Shown in pieces: positions 54,781-63,576 of a DNA stretch of 64,000 nt. The DNA comes from Anaerolineaceae bacterium UBA4890. GTDB taxonomy: Bacteria; Chloroflexota; Anaerolineae; Anaerolineales; Anaerolineaceae. The position numbers and the translations under genes are program-made. The notes beneath the pieces were generated by a model. The model did no database searches and had not been told where the DNA came from. It saw only the letters and a program-made list of their open reading frames with translations. The first letter of the stretch is position 1. The number at the start of each line of letters is the position of its first letter. The stretch is from positions 1 to 64,000 of the forward strand of contig DHCY01000025.1 in the NCBI GenBank assembly GCA_002399085.1, given 5' to 3'.

Positions 54781-54795
54781 GAAATATGCACATAT
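54767..54795 (+). promoter_or_regulatory. System promoter 5 (TGTCACA-N16-ACATAT)
   Basis: TGTCACA (54767-54773), 16 bases, ACATAT (54790-54795), with AAAT at spacer positions 9-12. The -35 lies in the last codons of the pseudo-GTPase gene, and the -10 is 15 bases before the ATG of the first GKD GTPase gene, so that the leader is very short. Confidence 0.78.
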
Positions 54796-54810
54796 TTTAA
54801 ATAGGAACGA

Positions 54811-55917
54811 ATGAAAAGGCGAGATGTTATGATACGAAAGAGAAAAATCGATACATCCAAACAAGTCATGAATATCGTGATGTGGGGTCCAAGTGGGGCA
54901 GGTAAGGACTGGCTAATCGAAGGTTTTATTAGAGAGACCGCGAAAATTAATCAAGGGGTGGAAAATTGCGGCAAAAAACAGGATGTTGCTTACTTTTATA
55001 ACGTGCTCGAATATGGGGGCATCTTGTCTCCCGCCCAAAATTCCCAGGATAATGTCCCTTTGACAGCGATTGCAGAATCAAAAAAATTGGAATTCGTTCG
55101 CGAATTTGTTGGGGCGGAACGGAGAAAGCCTTATTGCATCAAGCATTACCACCACGTAGTGATTCATAATCATCGTGGTGGCGAGATGATTCAAGCTGTA
55201 AAGGGGGGTGATAGCGCTGATCCTGCAATTACGTCCCTTTTTGAACTCGAAAATGCGAATTTTATTGTAGTTTTAGAACCACCTGTGAAAAAAACCGAAC
55301 GAAATGCATCTGCCAGGCTGATGCCAGAAGATAGCAAAAAAACCGAAAGTAATCTATTGAAAACGCTATCTGGAAATGAAAACACGCTCGGAGAATCGAT
55401 CCAGCAGACGTATTCCATGGAGGAATATTCCCAAATTATAAAGAACTTCTTCAATTTTCTTCGTAATGTGAATGATAAGGTCAGTAGAAATATCGCGATT
55501 TGCCTGACAAAATCTGACACACATGAAATTGAAAATCCGGAACCGATGACTGTGCTGGGTCAACTTTATGGTCCTGGCGTCAAGGCAGATATTATGCAGG
55601 AACAGAAAAATCATAATATCAAAATATTCTTAACAACTACTGAAGGATTTAATGTTCAGAGAAACGCTTCAGGTGATAATCAGACATCCAATGATCCAAA
55701 ACAGTCCCGAGAAGAACCAGCAGATGCACTGCTAGCCCGCTCAGATAGAGGAACTCACACACCAAGATTCAAAAACCCAACCAATACAGCCAGTCCGTTC
55801 TTCTGGTTTTTCGAGGAAGCAGAAAAAGAACGCATGAAGAGATATGCTCCAACTTTGTTTACAGAAGCACGACTCTTCGAAAGTAACTATTATTGCTACC
55901 CCAAGCCCGAAAACTAA
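54811..55917 (+). CDS. GTPase-like protein with GKD P-loop (first of pair)
   Basis: A 368-residue NTPase. The P-loop reads GPSGAGKD at 26-33, with aspartate in place of the usual Ser/Thr that binds magnesium. The G3 position reads HNHRGG, with asparagine instead of aspartate. G4 is TKSD at 233-236 (NIAICLTKSD). It ends with PFFWFFEEAEKERMKRY, shared with the next gene. The same two substitutions occur in the neighbour, so they are family features and not decay. It may bind GTP but hydrolyse it slowly, or need a partner. AGGAACG precedes the ATG. Confidence 0.75.
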   Translation: MKRRDVMIRKRKIDTSKQVMNIVMWGPSGAGKDWLIEGFIRETAKINQGVENCGKKQDVAYFYNVLEYGGILSPAQNSQDNVPLTAIAESKKLEFVREFVGAERRKPYCIKHYHHVVIHNHRGGEMIQAVKGGDSADPAITSLFELENANFIVVLEPPVKKTERNASARLMPEDSKKTESNLLKTLSGNENTLGESIQQTYSMEEYSQIIKNFFNFLRNVNDKVSRNIAICLTKSDTHEIENPEPMTVLGQLYGPGVKADIMQEQKNHNIKIFLTTTEGFNVQRNASGDNQTSNDPKQSREEPADALLARSDRGTHTPRFKNPTNTASPFFWFFEEAEKERMKRYAPTLFTEARLFESNYYCYPKPEN

Positions 55918-55945
55918 AACAATAATCTCAGGAGAATAAATTACC

Positions 55946-56956
55946 ATGGATGCATACGCAAACACCAATCACCAGGAAAGTATCGCTCTTTTTGGACCCA
56001 CTCAATCGGGAAAAGACTGGCTAATTAGAGCCTTTGCCAAAGAAATTGAAAAAATCAATCAACGAAGGGACCAGCTTTTTTTCTATGAACTAATGCAAGT
56101 GCAACGCGATAATTCGCTCGTTCCTGCTATTGCCTACCCCCCTTCGGGAACCGCTGCTACGACTGAAGCAGAAGATTACCTTTACCAGTTTACTCGCCGT
56201 GCAGTTAACAATCGTTATCAATGTTATGAACATACTCATAATATCATCATTCAAAACGACTCAGGAGGTAGTCTCGTCTCCACTATTCTTAACGCCGATA
56301 TTTTTGCAACGACATATCATCGATTGATCAATGCACGCAACTTGATTATCATCATTGCGCCGCCTGAATCGTCTTCAAACAAATTTCAGCAAACTACTCC
56401 AAGGGATGAAGTGTCTTCTAAAATAGATGATCTTATAGGGCGACAATCGCGACAAGAGCGATCTGACTCTGACTTTTTACCTTCTATAGCTACAAATGCA
56501 TCCTGGTCGGTTGATGATTATCAGCGGTTCATCACCTTGCTTTTCGATGCCCTCAGTAGGAGCAATATGGCAGTTGGGCGAAGGAATATCGCCATTTGTT
56601 TCACGAAAATTGATCAGACAAGAATCCAACGAGAGGATTCCGAAAAGGTCTTTTATTCGTTCTTTCCAGGTTTGCGATCACTTGTGCAATTAAAGAGAAA
56701 GACCGACAACGTCGAGTTTTTCCAGACATCCTCAGCTGGATTCATTAATTCTACAGATGAGCTGGGGCGTATGATCCAGGCTCCAAATATAACAGGCAGC
56801 AATTTGCGTGATGAAGCCAGATGGAGTCCATTTGGAACAACCAGGCCATTTTTTTGGATTTTTGAATCCTTGGAGAGAGAATATTTTGAAAGAAATTACG
56901 GTGGTCTGAGAGCAATTTTTAATCCGCGACCTGAATACCCGCCTTATATTCGCTGA
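55946..56956 (+). CDS. GTPase-like protein with GKD P-loop (second of pair)
   Basis: A 336-residue paralogue of the preceding gene. P-loop GPTQSGKD at 17-24, G3-like QNDSGG, G4 TKID (NIAICFTKID), C-terminal PFFWIFESLEREYFERN. The two may form a heterodimer, similar to the double-GTPase arrangement I recall from conflict systems. AGGAGAA precedes the ATG. The next gene (GAP1-like) follows after 25 bases. Confidence 0.75.
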   Translation: MDAYANTNHQESIALFGPTQSGKDWLIRAFAKEIEKINQRRDQLFFYELMQVQRDNSLVPAIAYPPSGTAATTEAEDYLYQFTRRAVNNRYQCYEHTHNIIIQNDSGGSLVSTILNADIFATTYHRLINARNLIIIIAPPESSSNKFQQTTPRDEVSSKIDDLIGRQSRQERSDSDFLPSIATNASWSVDDYQRFITLLFDALSRSNMAVGRRNIAICFTKIDQTRIQREDSEKVFYSFFPGLRSLVQLKRKTDNVEFFQTSSAGFINSTDELGRMIQAPNITGSNLRDEARWSPFGTTRPFFWIFESLEREYFERNYGGLRAIFNPRPEYPPYIR

Positions 56957-56981
56957 AACCGAAATCGAAAGGAAGCCTCAC

Positions 56982-59813
56982 ATGCCGAATCAAATCGGTA
57001 AACAATTAAGTTTGGATTATGTTGAATGTGGAAAGCTTTTCAATTACAAACAAAAATCATCTGAATTTGTTCCTCTCGATCGTTCGGACAATTCGCTCGC
57101 GAATAAGGTGTTTTATGATATTTATCTTCCAAACATTGGTAATTACGCGCCAAAAAACACATTAAGGTTCAGCAGCACACCAGGCGAATTCGGTAACTAT
57201 AGCGTAATTTTGCAGACGTCCAGGGCGTTCCCGAATGACCTTTTGTTTATCCAGGTCCAACAACGGACCGAATTGGATTATCTCCTCAGACAGCCAGGTG
57301 AATCTGCTCCAAGCAATTTGCCCAACCGTCCGTACACACAAGCTCATATTACATTGATTCCGATCAGAACTTTGTTGGAATGTTTACAAGACGAAATTGC
57401 ACTCTACGAGTCTTTATTGTTTCAGCGAGATGGCAAATTGGCACTCAAGGACTACGGTATTTTTGAAGCTAACGGTCGTAGTGTAATGCCTGCCGTTTTA
57501 CCTAGAACGGTGACAGCTCATAGACTGACGCTGGAAGGTCAGGATTTGGCGATCGCCAAAGGCATCACAAACCTTCTCTATCAAACGTGGTTAACCACAG
57601 ACATATTACCGCCTCCCATTGTGATTATTGCCCCTGGGCTGAAGCTTGAGCTTAGGCTGGCAATTATCCAGGATATCCAATTGCGCCTTCTTCCAATTCT
57701 GGGAATTTTGACCTTTGCGCTTGATTATGCTATTCCACCCGAGAGTCAAATTTATTTTTGTGAACAGGTCCCCGATCCAATGTTTCCTCTCGGAAAATCA
57801 ATAACTTACATGCTCGATGACATTCTGGCTGTTAATGAGAACCAACAGGGTTTTTATCAGGCGACGCTAAGAGAAGGAATACCACGACTTACTAATCCCT
57901 TAGCAATCCAATACCTGCGAAAACGCCTCCCTGTTGACGACGCCATTGTGCTGGTGGATGCCCTCAATTCCGGTGTTGTCCGTGATGACCGTAAACTAAT
58001 CGATTCTTACTTGCGAAATTTGAACAACATCGAGTCCGAACATACCAAGAAACTGCTTGCCGTGCTTACTCAAGATCGAACGCAATTGTTGAACTTTTTG
58101 CATCAGATACCCACATATCCTATTCAGCCAGATGACCGCAGAACATTATATCAATATGCCCTGCTTGAACTATTAAAAAAACTGCCTGAAGGAACGGAAT
58201 TATTTCTCGAGGCCTATACGACCGTTCGAAAACAGGAAAGTAACTCAACCCAATTTCAACCCTATTTACAATATTTGCTTGAAACGCAACCGAAAACCCT
58301 GGACATTATTCTAAATAAAGGACAGACTGAAATAATATATGACCTGTTAGACTTGAGCAGCATTCTAAAGGTCGATGAAGATATCCGGGCAAGGATATTA
58401 AGGCAACCAACACAGGCATTAACCGAAGCAATCAGCCAATTACATAAAAATGGAAAGTGGGATGAAAATCTTCAAAGAGCCCTGGTTAGCGCTGTAGCTG
58501 ATACGACGACACAATGGAATGATCGAGATTGCGAAGACTTATTTACTTCTACACCTGTCAAAATACCTGACCTGCAACTGCAAAGGTTGGTTCATTTTCT
58601 GAACTCAGAAAACTCGATGGCAAAATTTTCCAGGCTGCCTGAAGCAAACAAAGCGGTAAATCTTCGAAGTAAAATCAGTTTCGCCGGTGAGTTAAAAGCC
58701 GACCTCTTTCAATTGATCCCCAAAAGTCAAAATGTGAAGCTCCGTAATTTGTCGTTGAGCGTCTGCAACAGCAATTCAATGGAAAACTTTATATTCACCA
58801 AGGAGTGGTTAGAACTGATTGGGAAAACCTCTGAAATTAGTGACAGTGAATTTTTTGCTGATTTTAAAGTAATTTGCCAGAACTTTAAAACCAGTCAACC
58901 TCTTTCGCTCTCAAATCCCGAGGAACGTGCACTCTATGAGTTACTTAAAGGCAGGATTGATCCTGACAATGGGTCGATTGAAGAAGTGTTTTCTAGGAAT
59001 GGCATCACGCAGCGCCTGGTAATTGTCTTGGAAGGGATGTTAGCTGACAAACAAAGTATCCCTGTGAAGGACATTGAGTGGATAATCAGTCACCTTCCTG
59101 GCACCGAGCCGCTTGCATTAAAGGTAATCTCTTTAGCCGACGAGTCGCCAAATTTCATGAAGATCTTACTGAACCTAAATGAAGCATCCAGCATTCAATG
59201 GTTAAGCAAACAATATGAGAGCGGGTGTCAAAGCGAGGTTGGCAAACAATCCGTGAATCGTCTCCATTCAATCCTTTTCAGAATTCAATCAGCCTCCGAT
59301 CAATATCTCCTGGACCTGTTGACTATCAACAAGTGCATGTTCGTAGATATCTCAAACTGGGGGGCATATGTCAAAAAGGTCGAACGGTTGCTGTCATGCA
59401 GACCTGCTGAGAATAGATCCCGACCTGTGCTTGCCAAGTTCCAGGAAATTGTAAACAGCACTCCTGGGCTGGAATATACTCCCATGCAACAGGCAGACTA
59501 TATTCGTGAACTATCTCAATTGGCAACACCAACGATGAGACCAACAATTCTTCCAGGGCTTTCGATATCATCTGTTTTGATTAAAATTGCCGAACTCCTT
59601 CCGAATGATTCGCCTTTTGCGACCAGTTACACCTCATTTCTTTTTGATCTGGCAAGTAACGTCCCTGTTGAAACCCTGAAAAGCTGGAATGAATATTTGC
59701 TTTATTGTTGTTGGGACTACCTTCGCAGCCATTCGCCTGGGATTTCGGAGGCTAACAACCTGTATCGGGCTTGTGAGTCAGTATTCCCGAAAGGGCTGGC
59801 AAACCTGGAATAA
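56982..59813 (+). CDS. Large GTPase-associated protein (second module)
   Basis: A 943-residue soluble protein directly downstream of the two GTPases. A beta-rich N-terminal part (about 1-200) is followed by a region (about 200-270; LRLAIIQDIQLRLLPILGIL, TFALDYAIPPESQIYF) that resembles the corresponding part of GAP1-type proteins. The remaining 650 residues are alpha-helical and probably form a repeat solenoid. It is similar in size and position to the protein at 33221-35755 but very different in sequence. No catalytic motif is seen. Confidence 0.65.
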   Translation: MPNQIGKQLSLDYVECGKLFNYKQKSSEFVPLDRSDNSLANKVFYDIYLPNIGNYAPKNTLRFSSTPGEFGNYSVILQTSRAFPNDLLFIQVQQRTELDYLLRQPGESAPSNLPNRPYTQAHITLIPIRTLLECLQDEIALYESLLFQRDGKLALKDYGIFEANGRSVMPAVLPRTVTAHRLTLEGQDLAIAKGITNLLYQTWLTTDILPPPIVIIAPGLKLELRLAIIQDIQLRLLPILGILTFALDYAIPPESQIYFCEQVPDPMFPLGKSITYMLDDILAVNENQQGFYQATLREGIPRLTNPLAIQYLRKRLPVDDAIVLVDALNSGVVRDDRKLIDSYLRNLNNIESEHTKKLLAVLTQDRTQLLNFLHQIPTYPIQPDDRRTLYQYALLELLKKLPEGTELFLEAYTTVRKQESNSTQFQPYLQYLLETQPKTLDIILNKGQTEIIYDLLDLSSILKVDEDIRARILRQPTQALTEAISQLHKNGKWDENLQRALVSAVADTTTQWNDRDCEDLFTSTPVKIPDLQLQRLVHFLNSENSMAKFSRLPEANKAVNLRSKISFAGELKADLFQLIPKSQNVKLRNLSLSVCNSNSMENFIFTKEWLELIGKTSEISDSEFFADFKVICQNFKTSQPLSLSNPEERALYELLKGRIDPDNGSIEEVFSRNGITQRLVIVLEGMLADKQSIPVKDIEWIISHLPGTEPLALKVISLADESPNFMKILLNLNEASSIQWLSKQYESGCQSEVGKQSVNRLHSILFRIQSASDQYLLDLLTINKCMFVDISNWGAYVKKVERLLSCRPAENRSRPVLAKFQEIVNSTPGLEYTPMQQADYIRELSQLATPTMRPTILPGLSISSVLIKIAELLPNDSPFATSYTSFLFDLASNVPVETLKSWNEYLLYCCWDYLRSHSPGISEANNLYRACESVFPKGLANLE

Positions 59814-59820
59814 CGATCCA

Positions 59821-60222
59821 TCAATCAGGTTCTTGTGCCAAAACATCTCGAACTACATCAACCAGGCAGTTTCCTGACCAGTTTTGAAGGGTTGAAGAAT
59901 GAACTTTACTTTCACATCCATTCACGGTCGCCGAGAATGAAGGTGGTGATTCAGGGTACTTTGCCCCACAGACAAAATAGCAGGATATCAGTCCCCCTCC
60001 AATTTTTGGTAACGTGACTAGCACTAACGTTTCGTTAACGGAGGAACCCTGATTTACTTTTCTGTGAAATATTTCTACGAAAGCACCGGGGAGACTTTTG
60101 AGCTTTATAATTTCGTTATCAAGCCGGTTTTGATCACTCAGACTTGCGCAAATGTCTTCAGGGCTTTCCAAACCCTCAGTTTGCTTCTGTTCTTGTTGTG
60201 TGTTGTCATTGAATATATCCAT
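59821..60222 (-). CDS. UBC/RWD-like (E2-fold) protein lacking the catalytic cysteine position
   Basis: A 133-residue protein. The first 35 residues are disordered and acidic. The remainder has the order of elements of the ubiquitin-conjugating E2/RWD fold: beta strands, then the hallmark YPESPP at 89-94, a tryptophan (W115) and a final helix. C103 and C119 are present, but neither sits in the context expected of an E2 active site, so it is more like an RWD or UEV-type adaptor. The gene converges with the GAP1-like gene with seven bases between the stops. Its ATG at 60222 is preceded by AAGGGG. Confidence 0.5.
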   Translation of the reverse strand: MDIFNDNTQQEQKQTEGLESPEDICASLSDQNRLDNEIIKLKSLPGAFVEIFHRKVNQGSSVNETLVLVTLPKIGGGLISCYFVCGAKYPESPPSFSATVNGCESKVHSSTLQNWSGNCLVDVVRDVLAQEPD

Positions 60223-60288
60223 TAAACCCCTTATCTAAAGAAAATACTTTGGTGAACAAAACAGCCAGTATTGATACTAAATTGTAAC

Positions 60289-60294
60289 ATTATA
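60289..60294 (-). promoter_or_regulatory. -10 box of the UBC/RWD-like gene
   Basis: The leftward strand reads TATAAT about 65 bases before the ATG. No good -35 box and no TGTCACA element are found. Confidence 0.35.
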
Positions 60295-60386
60295 AAATTG
60301 ATACTCTCCTTTCTAATTCAGCCTTATATAAATTTCCAAAATGTATTTCCATGGTAACCTCGATACCATATTTACCCGATAAACGG

Positions 60387-60392
60387 TAGAAT
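60387..60392 (+). promoter_or_regulatory. -10 box next to the YitT-family start codon
   Basis: TAGAAT ends seven bases before the ATG at 60400, and no Shine-Dalgarno is visible. This predicts a leaderless transcript. Confidence 0.4.
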
Positions 60393-60399
60393 ATAGCGA

Positions 60400-61302
60400 A
60401 TGGGAACTTCGAACGCTACACCGATCCGTGAGCAAAGGAAAAGTGCATGGCAGGATATCGCTGACTACTTCTTGTGCATCTTAGGCGGTGTGATTTATTC
60501 AATAGGTATCAACACGCTCATTCTGCCTTTTGGTCTTTACATTGGTAATATGACCGGTATTGCCAAGATCATTCTTGAACTGTTGCAGCGGGTGATTCCA
60601 ACCCTCCATGACGCCACCGGTCTGGTTTTGCTGGCTTTGAACCTTCCGCTGATGATTATTGCGTTCAGTTCAATTAATCGCAAGTTCTTTTGGAAAACAT
60701 TTGTCACCATCATTACAGTCACTGCGGTGATGCTCTTCATCCCGGTCAGAGCGGTTATTCCCGGACTTGACGATATGCTCACACTGGCAATAGTGGGCGG
60801 GATCATCTGCGGCTTTGGCGTCGGGCTCAGCCTGCGGGCAGGCGGCTCTTCGGGAGGAGTCGATATCCTGGGCGTGCTGATCACACTTAAGAACCCCGAT
60901 TTCAGCGTTGGCAGGGTGAGTTTATTCATCAGTCTGATCGTCTATGTTTATGCTCTCTTTACCAGTCCGCCAGTCATCCTGATTTATTCAGTTATTTTCA
61001 CCATGATCTACAGCCTGGTCGTGGACCGGGTGCATTATCAGAATGTGAAGATCAGCGTGATGGTGATCAGCAAAAACAAGGATATTCTGCAATATATTAT
61101 CCACGAAACCCACCGCAGTGCCACATACTGGGAAGGGCTTGGGGCATACTCTCAGACTGAATATCTGGTGATCAATACTGTGGTCTCAAAATATGAACTC
61201 CTGCGCCTGCGTCGGGGGATCCAGGAGATTGACCCACAGGTTTTCATCATTGAAAACAATTCAGTCAACGTAACCGGCTACTTCCAGTCACATTTCTTTT
61301 AG
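60400..61302 (+). CDS. YitT-family membrane protein (DUF161/DUF2179)
   Basis: A 300-residue protein. Five to six transmembrane helices (about 20-205) include GGVIYSIGINTLILPFGLYI and a FGVGLSLRAGGSSGGVDIL loop typical of YitT. The C-terminal 80 residues are the cytosolic DUF2179 domain (KISVMVISKNKDILQYIIHE). Function is unknown, presumably transport. The gene lies just outside the accessory block and reads away from it. Confidence 0.9.
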   Translation: MGTSNATPIREQRKSAWQDIADYFLCILGGVIYSIGINTLILPFGLYIGNMTGIAKIILELLQRVIPTLHDATGLVLLALNLPLMIIAFSSINRKFFWKTFVTIITVTAVMLFIPVRAVIPGLDDMLTLAIVGGIICGFGVGLSLRAGGSSGGVDILGVLITLKNPDFSVGRVSLFISLIVYVYALFTSPPVILIYSVIFTMIYSLVVDRVHYQNVKISVMVISKNKDILQYIIHETHRSATYWEGLGAYSQTEYLVINTVVSKYELLRLRRGIQEIDPQVFIIENNSVNVTGYFQSHFF

Positions 61303-61409
61303 ATTCCGTACGGGTGAGGCTTGCTCCTCCCAGGATGGTCACCGATGGTGCGCCGGCATTCACAAATTAACCGAGAATCATCCATTCCAAAAATATAGCC
61401 AAGCCGATT

Positions 61410-61958
61410 TCACAAAATCTTTCGATCCAAGACTTCTTCCATTAACACCCAGGCTTCGATATCGGTTTGATTGGTCAAATAGGGCGCAAAGCCGAAATTG
61501 AGATAAAGATTAATCGCCTGGTAACTGGTTGTTTGCGATGTCAGGTACGCTGAATCGTGATATTTTGCCAGCACTTGCATGGCTTTGCAGAGGAGCGGTT
61601 TAGACAGCTTCATACCCTGATATTCCGGAATTACTCCCACCCAGTGAATACGACCGCTGATTTGGGTTTCCCCCTCTAATATGCCATACCAGGCAGTGGT
61701 GGTTCCGATTGCCTCACCATGTTCATTCTCAATGAATAAACAACGACGTTTCATCTCATCCCGAGTAGCACCGAATTCGTTTTCGAAATGTGCAAGAGCA
61801 GCAGCTTCATCCGGGAATTCATCGACGGCGGTTTCGATTTTCGCCCAGGTTTGTTCATCACCCTGCTCAAAAAACCTCACCCTAAATCCGACGGGAAGCT
61901 CATATTCAGAAATGTGCAATAAATCTGCACGTTTCATCTTTAATGGAATTCTTTGCAT
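61410..61958 (-). CDS. GNAT-family N-acetyltransferase
   Basis: A 182-residue single-domain GNAT protein. The acetyl-CoA motif is read in IHWVGVIPEYQGMKLSKPLL, where the usual Q/RxxGxG/A loop is QGMKLS. ATTAWYG strand and YLTSQTTSYQAINLYLNFGF, with the family's L-Y-xxxGF element, follow. The substrate is unknown. The frame is monocistronic. The 61303-61409 region downstream has no clear signal. Confidence 0.85.
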   Translation of the reverse strand: MQRIPLKMKRADLLHISEYELPVGFRVRFFEQGDEQTWAKIETAVDEFPDEAAALAHFENEFGATRDEMKRRCLFIENEHGEAIGTTTAWYGILEGETQISGRIHWVGVIPEYQGMKLSKPLLCKAMQVLAKYHDSAYLTSQTTSYQAINLYLNFGFAPYLTNQTDIEAWVLMEEVLDRKIL

Positions 61959-62100
61959 AGGGGTTGTCCTTCAAAAATAAGTTGTTGAATTATTCTATCA
62001 GACCAGGTGTTTTGCATAATGTGAAGATCCGGAAATCATTTACTTTTTGAGCCTCGACAAACTTTTGGTCAGGATAATCAAAAAGAATAAAATTCAAATT

Positions 62101-63576
62101 ATGAATAAGCCTCTCGCGTTTTTTCAGTTGTTCCGCAAGACGTTCCTGGTAATTGCAGGATTGATGGTGATCCTTTCGCTGCTGCCGGCTGCCCTCACCA
62201 TTTCAGCCCAAAACCAACCGCCCATCCCCGCTACTTTAGAAGAAGCTAATTCTCTCTGGCAGGCTTACAAGGAACGTTACCAACTTGAGCTGGCGATTTT
62301 GTCTGATAACCCGCTCGCGGCTATGTTTGAACCTGTGCTGGATACAACCTTCATCAGTGCCGACGGACAAACCGCCGTGCTCTGGCTGGCGGTGAAAGAC
62401 CCAAACGGCAGAATCCTGGCAACTGAGCCCGGTATCGTCCTGGCTGTTCGCCAACAAGACAGCTGGCAAATTGTGATTTCCTCTGATGCAGAATGGTCAG
62501 AAGCTCTCTCCAGCCTGCCTGAGGATTTCCTGCCGGCTGCCTTTCAGCCCGCACCTGAAGACACACCAGCCAATTCAATCCAGGCTCCGCTAACTGGTTA
62601 CTATCTGCCATATGTTGCTGGTACTTCTCACCGCCTGGAAGGCTCGATCTTGCATTTTCACAACTACCCTCCGCTGGGTTATCCAAGCTGCACCATAGAA
62701 TTTTGTCATTACGCCTACGATTTTACAGATGCCGGTCATTTCCCCATGGTTGCTTCGAAGGCGGGGATAGTAGTTAATTCTTATGACGGCTGCTTTGATG
62801 GCAACACTGGCTGCACCAACTATATCGTTCTGCAGGATACGGTGGGCGGTGCCTACCAGATATACCTGCATCTGGCTCACAACACCATCCCTGATTACCT
62901 GACCCCCGGAACTTTCGTTGACAGGGGAAAATATATTGGAGATACAGACGATACCGGCTACAGCACCTCGGAACACGTTCATTTTATGGTCGTCAACAAC
63001 TGGTGGTGGGGCGTTAGCAACTATCCCTGGGGCTATTCCGTAGACATGCGCTTCACGGATGTGCCAATCAATGGAGGAATTCCCCGTACTTGCTATGAGA
63101 TTACCAATCTGGCAATCTATGATAATGCTCGTGACTGCATCGGCGACAGAGCCAATCCTTTTAGTCCTCTGAACGACTGGTTTATCTCTGGCAATGTGGG
63201 TGCCTCCCCGCCGACCGGGCAGCTCTCACGTCCGGTTCCCGGCGCAATTGTGGCGGTTGGCACGAACCCCTGGATTGATGTAACAGCCCAAACCAGCGAT
63301 GACGTAAGGGTTGTTAGCGCGGTTTTGATTGGCAATGTGAATGGCAAATGGACAGAAATCGGTCCGCGGGTTTTCAACCCCACCCCGGCTGGTGTGTTCG
63401 ACTGGGATGTCAATCTCTGTAAGGCGGGTGATCTTGATGGATTGCTGGATGTGGCGTTAAAAATCTGGGACCATGAAGGCAACGTCACCCAAATGATCTC
63501 ATTGAGGACCATCATCGTTGACGACGCCTGTGCTTTTGGGAATTATCTGCCGACAATTATTCGTAATGTAAATTAG
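62101..63576 (+). CDS. Secreted M23-like (LytM) peptidase with YLPxI tail
   Basis: A 491-residue exported protein. The signal peptide ends after about residue 36 (LTISAQ). A helical N-terminal domain and a beta region precede an M23-like metallopeptidase core: HYAYDF, an NYIVLQD-type strand and HVHFMVVNN with the HxH zinc motif. A C-terminal Ig-like domain (about 385-480) follows. The protein ends NYLPTIIRNVN, matching the tail of the secreted protein at 19857. It probably cleaves peptidoglycan cross-links. The first metal motif is not the canonical HxxxD, so activity is not certain. The ATG at 62101 gives a standard signal peptide. Confidence 0.8.
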   Translation: MNKPLAFFQLFRKTFLVIAGLMVILSLLPAALTISAQNQPPIPATLEEANSLWQAYKERYQLELAILSDNPLAAMFEPVLDTTFISADGQTAVLWLAVKDPNGRILATEPGIVLAVRQQDSWQIVISSDAEWSEALSSLPEDFLPAAFQPAPEDTPANSIQAPLTGYYLPYVAGTSHRLEGSILHFHNYPPLGYPSCTIEFCHYAYDFTDAGHFPMVASKAGIVVNSYDGCFDGNTGCTNYIVLQDTVGGAYQIYLHLAHNTIPDYLTPGTFVDRGKYIGDTDDTGYSTSEHVHFMVVNNWWWGVSNYPWGYSVDMRFTDVPINGGIPRTCYEITNLAIYDNARDCIGDRANPFSPLNDWFISGNVGASPPTGQLSRPVPGAIVAVGTNPWIDVTAQTSDDVRVVSAVLIGNVNGKWTEIGPRVFNPTPAGVFDWDVNLCKAGDLDGLLDVALKIWDHEGNVTQMISLRTIIVDDACAFGNYLPTIIRNVN

